Shown here piece after piece: positions 4,698-7,009 of a DNA stretch of 7,009 nucleotides (position 1 is its first letter; each line of letters opens with the position of its first letter). Below the pieces are notes generated by a model. That model did not search any database and was not told the DNA's origin. It saw nothing but the letters and a program-made list of their open reading frames with translations. This stretch comes from Bifidobacterium breve (GTDB lineage Bacteria > Actinomycetota > Actinomycetes > UBA12327), in contig CALQPL010000053.1 of assembly GCA_943332445.1 (NCBI GenBank), positions 1 through 7,009 of the forward strand, read 5' to 3'. The position numbers and the translations under genes were made by a program.

Positions 4698-7009
4698 GCT
4701 GGACCAGAAACCGCTGAGATCGCATGGAGGGCGGGCATTCCAGAAGCATCACGCTTGCTTTGTTCCTGAGGCAGTTCAACAGCAGCGCCACGTGGTCCAG
4801 CGGCTCGCGCCGGAGCGGTACCGGCCCAGGCCAGAGTGAGTTCGTCCTCGCCCTTGAGGAATCGCTGACAGCGCATTCCTGCGGTTCCGCGACCCTTGAC
4901 GGGGAATTGCTCCAAGTCGGTGACCTTCACACTGGTGCTGGCCGTACCAGGAAGAGCGTGTGAACTTCCGGCGACGGTGACGACTTCAGCACTCCACGTG
5001 GGATCGACAACGCCAAAGAAAATCACTTCGGATTTAGGCGCGACCTTGATACCGGCCATCCCGCCGGCCCCTCGGCCTTGGGGTCGAACCGCGGAAATCG
5101 GCGAGCGCAGCAACTGGGCATCCTTGGTGACGAAAATAAATTCGCTGTCTTCATTGGACACTTCAACTGCGCCTACTACTTCGTCGCCATCTTTAAGTGC
5201 GATGACGCTCCAGGAATCCTTGGTGCTCAACTCCGCTGCCACGCGCTTGATCACGCCTTGCTTAGTTCCCACGGCGAGCGAGGGAGCCTGCTGAACTTCC
5301 TCATCGGTTTGCGGGCAACGCACCAATCCGATGATGCGCTCCTTGGCTTCGAGGGCCATGACTTCTGAGGCCGAGACTCCGCCGGCCGCGCTGGGTGAGC
5401 CCGAGGTTGCTGGAAGGTTGGGTAGGTCCACGACGTTGACTCGGATGACGCGACCAAGTGAGGTCACCACCCCGACTGCTCCACGTGTCATCGCGGGCGC
5501 GGTCGCCATGATCACATCGTGGCGAGAGCGGGGTTCGTCTTCACTGGCTTCGGTGACCAAGGTGGCCGAGCGCGCCAACAATCCGGTGGACGAGAGCAGG
5601 ACTCGGCAGGGTTCGTCGTCTATCTCTAAGGGAACTGCAGAGGTGACCGGTTGGGCTGAGGCCTCAAGCAACACGGTGCGACGGTCGGTTTGGTGCTCCT
5701 TGGCGACTTCAGCCAGTTCGGAGGACACCAACTTCTTCAGAACGGATTCGTTGCTCAAGATCTCGGTTAAGGCTGTGATGAGTGATTCAAGTTCGGCCAG
5801 TTCATCGCGCAGCTTGCCTACTTCAAGTGAAGTCAAGCGACGCAGCGGCATATCCATGATGTGCTGGGTTTGAATTTCAGATAGTTCAAAGGCCTCGGCC
5901 AACTTGGCACGTGCCTCGGTGGAATCTTTACTGGTGCGGATGATGTGGATGACATCGTCGATAGCATCCAAGGCGATGAGTAGGCCTTCAACGATGTGGG
6001 CGCGGTCGGCGGCCTTGCGGCGACGGTATTCACTGCGGCGACGAACCACTTCAAAGCGGTGCTGGATGTACACATCGAGCATCTCGCGCAAGCCCAGGGT
6101 GCGGGGGCGGCCCTCGACCAGGGCCACGTTGTTGATGGCGAAGGAATCTTCCATGGGGGTGAGCTTGTAGAGCTGCTCAAGCACGGCCTCGGGGTTAAAG
6201 CCATTCTTGATTTCAATCACCAGGCGCAGACCGTTCTCGCCATCGGTGAGGTCGGTGACATCGGTGATGCCGTTGAGCTTCTTGGAGCGCACGAGGTCGG
6301 CAATGCGATCGATGACCTTTTCCGGACCGACGGTGTAGGGGAGTTCGGTGATGACTAAACCGGTCTTGCGGGCGCTGACACGTTCAATCGAAACGGTGGC
6401 GCGAGTGCGGAAGGTGCCCTTGCCGGTGGCGTAGGCATCGCGAATGCCGGCGAGACCGGCAATCGATCCTCCGGTGGGAAAGTCTGGGCCGGGAACAAAC
6501 TTCATCAGGTCCAGCAGCGTCGCCTTCGGGTGATCAATCAGGTGGCGGGCTGCGGCAATGACTTCACCGAGGTTGTGCGGGGGCATGTTGGTGGCCATGC
6601 CCACGGCGATGCCAGTGGCGCCGTTGACGAGCAGATTGGGAAAGGCCGCTGGCAAAACCACCGGTTCGGTTTCGCGGTCGTCATAGTTGGGCGCGAAATC
6701 AACAACATCTTCGTCCAGCGATCCGGTCATGAGCATGGCTGCTGGGGCCAGACGACATTCGGTGTAACGCATGGCCGCGGGGCCGTCATCTAAGTTGCCG
6801 AAGTTGCCGTGTCCATCAACGAGGCGAACGCGCAGCGAAAACGATTGCGCCATGCGAACCAATGCATCGTAGATAGCGCCGTCACCGTGGGGGTGGAGCT
6901 TGCCCATGACATCGCCGACCACTCGAGAACTCTTGACGTGGCCGCGGTCAGGGTTCAGGCCCATGGCTGACATGCCGTACAAAATGCGGCGCTGGACAGG
7001 CTTGAGGCC
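4694..7009 (-). CDS. parC: DNA topoisomerase IV subunit A (ParC/GyrA family), 5' end missing
   Basis: DNA-cleaving subunit of a type IIA topoisomerase, partner of ParE. The frame stays open to the right edge: codons 7009-6983 read GLKPVQRRI, the conserved start of the winged-helix domain, so about 40-50 residues are missing and 771 are visible. Counting from the edge, HPHGDG (39-44) is the quinolone-resistance region and Y82 in AAMRYTECR (codon 6766-6764) is the catalytic tyrosine. The tower domain (PEAVLEQLYKLTPMEDSFAIN) and a long helical exit-gate region follow. The C-terminal beta-pinwheel has repeats such as RPQGRGAGGMAGIKV (about 5045-5090), a degenerate GyrA box rather than QRRGGKG, which favours ParC over GyrA. 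The quinolone-position residue (E. coli GyrA Ser83) is Gly44. The gene heads a three-gene operon and overlaps the next ORF by ATGA. Confidence 0.92.
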   Translation of the reverse strand, partial: GLKPVQRRILYGMSAMGLNPDRGHVKSSRVVGDVMGKLHPHGDGAIYDALVRMAQSFSLRVRLVDGHGNFGNLDDGPAAMRYTECRLAPAAMLMTGSLDEDVVDFAPNYDDRETEPVVLPAAFPNLLVNGATGIAVGMATNMPPHNLGEVIAAARHLIDHPKATLLDLMKFVPGPDFPTGGSIAGLAGIRDAYATGKGTFRTRATVSIERVSARKTGLVITELPYTVGPEKVIDRIADLVRSKKLNGITDVTDLTDGENGLRLVIEIKNGFNPEAVLEQLYKLTPMEDSFAINNVALVEGRPRTLGLREMLDVYIQHRFEVVRRRSEYRRRKAADRAHIVEGLLIALDAIDDVIHIIRTSKDSTEARAKLAEAFELSEIQTQHIMDMPLRRLTSLEVGKLRDELAELESLITALTEILSNESVLKKLVSSELAEVAKEHQTDRRTVLLEASAQPVTSAVPLEIDDEPCRVLLSSTGLLARSATLVTEASEDEPRSRHDVIMATAPAMTRGAVGVVTSLGRVIRVNVVDLPNLPATSGSPSAAGGVSASEVMALEAKERIIGLVRCPQTDEEVQQAPSLAVGTKQGVIKRVAAELSTKDSWSVIALKDGDEVVGAVEVSNEDSEFIFVTKDAQLLRSPISAVRPQGRGAGGMAGIKVAPKSEVIFFGVVDPTWSAEVVTVAGSSHALPGTASTSVKVTDLEQFPVKGRGTAGMRCQRFLKGEDELTLAWAGTAPARAAGPRGAAVELPQEQSKRDASGMPALHAISAVSGPA

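Noticed and set aside
5996..6358. A 120-codon plus-strand open frame antisense to parC
   Set aside because: It lies fully inside parC, whose protein is clearly conserved. The frame is a by-product of parC codon use and shows no recognisable motif or start signal.
4694..7009. The A subunit as gyrase GyrA, which would make the B subunit GyrB
   Set aside because: The C-terminal domain has a degenerate GyrA box and the B subunit has EGDSALGTAK; both fit actinobacterial ParC/ParE better, though activity assays would be needed for certainty.

Overview
The window comes from an actinobacterial chromosome (Actinomycetota), with moderately high G+C by eye (not counted). The evidence is a small Cys/His zinc-ribbon protein of the actinobacterial DUF7455 type placed head-to-head with a topoisomerase B subunit of actinobacterial ParE type. 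There is also a ParC-type A subunit, and a sucrase/ferredoxin-like gene lies between ParC and a beta-carbonic anhydrase. I cannot name genus or species from the sequence.

Layout, left to right: (1) the C-terminal part of a secreted or surface protein on the plus strand, with an Ig-like beta domain followed by a WxL-like domain, cut by the left edge; (2) a short convergent gap with a perfect 7-bp stem hairpin; (3) the DUF7455 gene on the minus strand with a good ribosome binding site; (4) a 156-bp divergent promoter region; (5) complete parE on the plus strand, probably transcribed without a 5' leader; (6) a tail-to-tail stop-codon overlap; (7) a minus-strand three-gene run, in order of transcription parC (5' end cut by the right edge), sucrase/ferredoxin-like protein, beta-carbonic anhydrase.

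ParE and ParC are the two subunits of one type IIA topoisomerase (topoisomerase IV by family resemblance): ParE supplies ATPase and TOPRIM metal site, ParC the DNA-cleaving tyrosine. Here their genes are not in one operon but face each other, separated by the two downstream members of the parC operon. parC and the sucrase/ferredoxin gene overlap by ATGA, and the carbonic anhydrase starts 23 nt after the next stop, so the three are probably co-transcribed. All intergenic gaps are short (the largest is 156 bp), and there is no sign of mobile elements, CRISPR or RNA genes.

I did not find a convincing undescribed system. The points most worth a second look are the WxL-like surface protein, the operon linking ParC to a putative bis-histidinyl Fe-S protein and carbonic anhydrase, the shared TTAA double stop, and the leaderless-type parE promoter.
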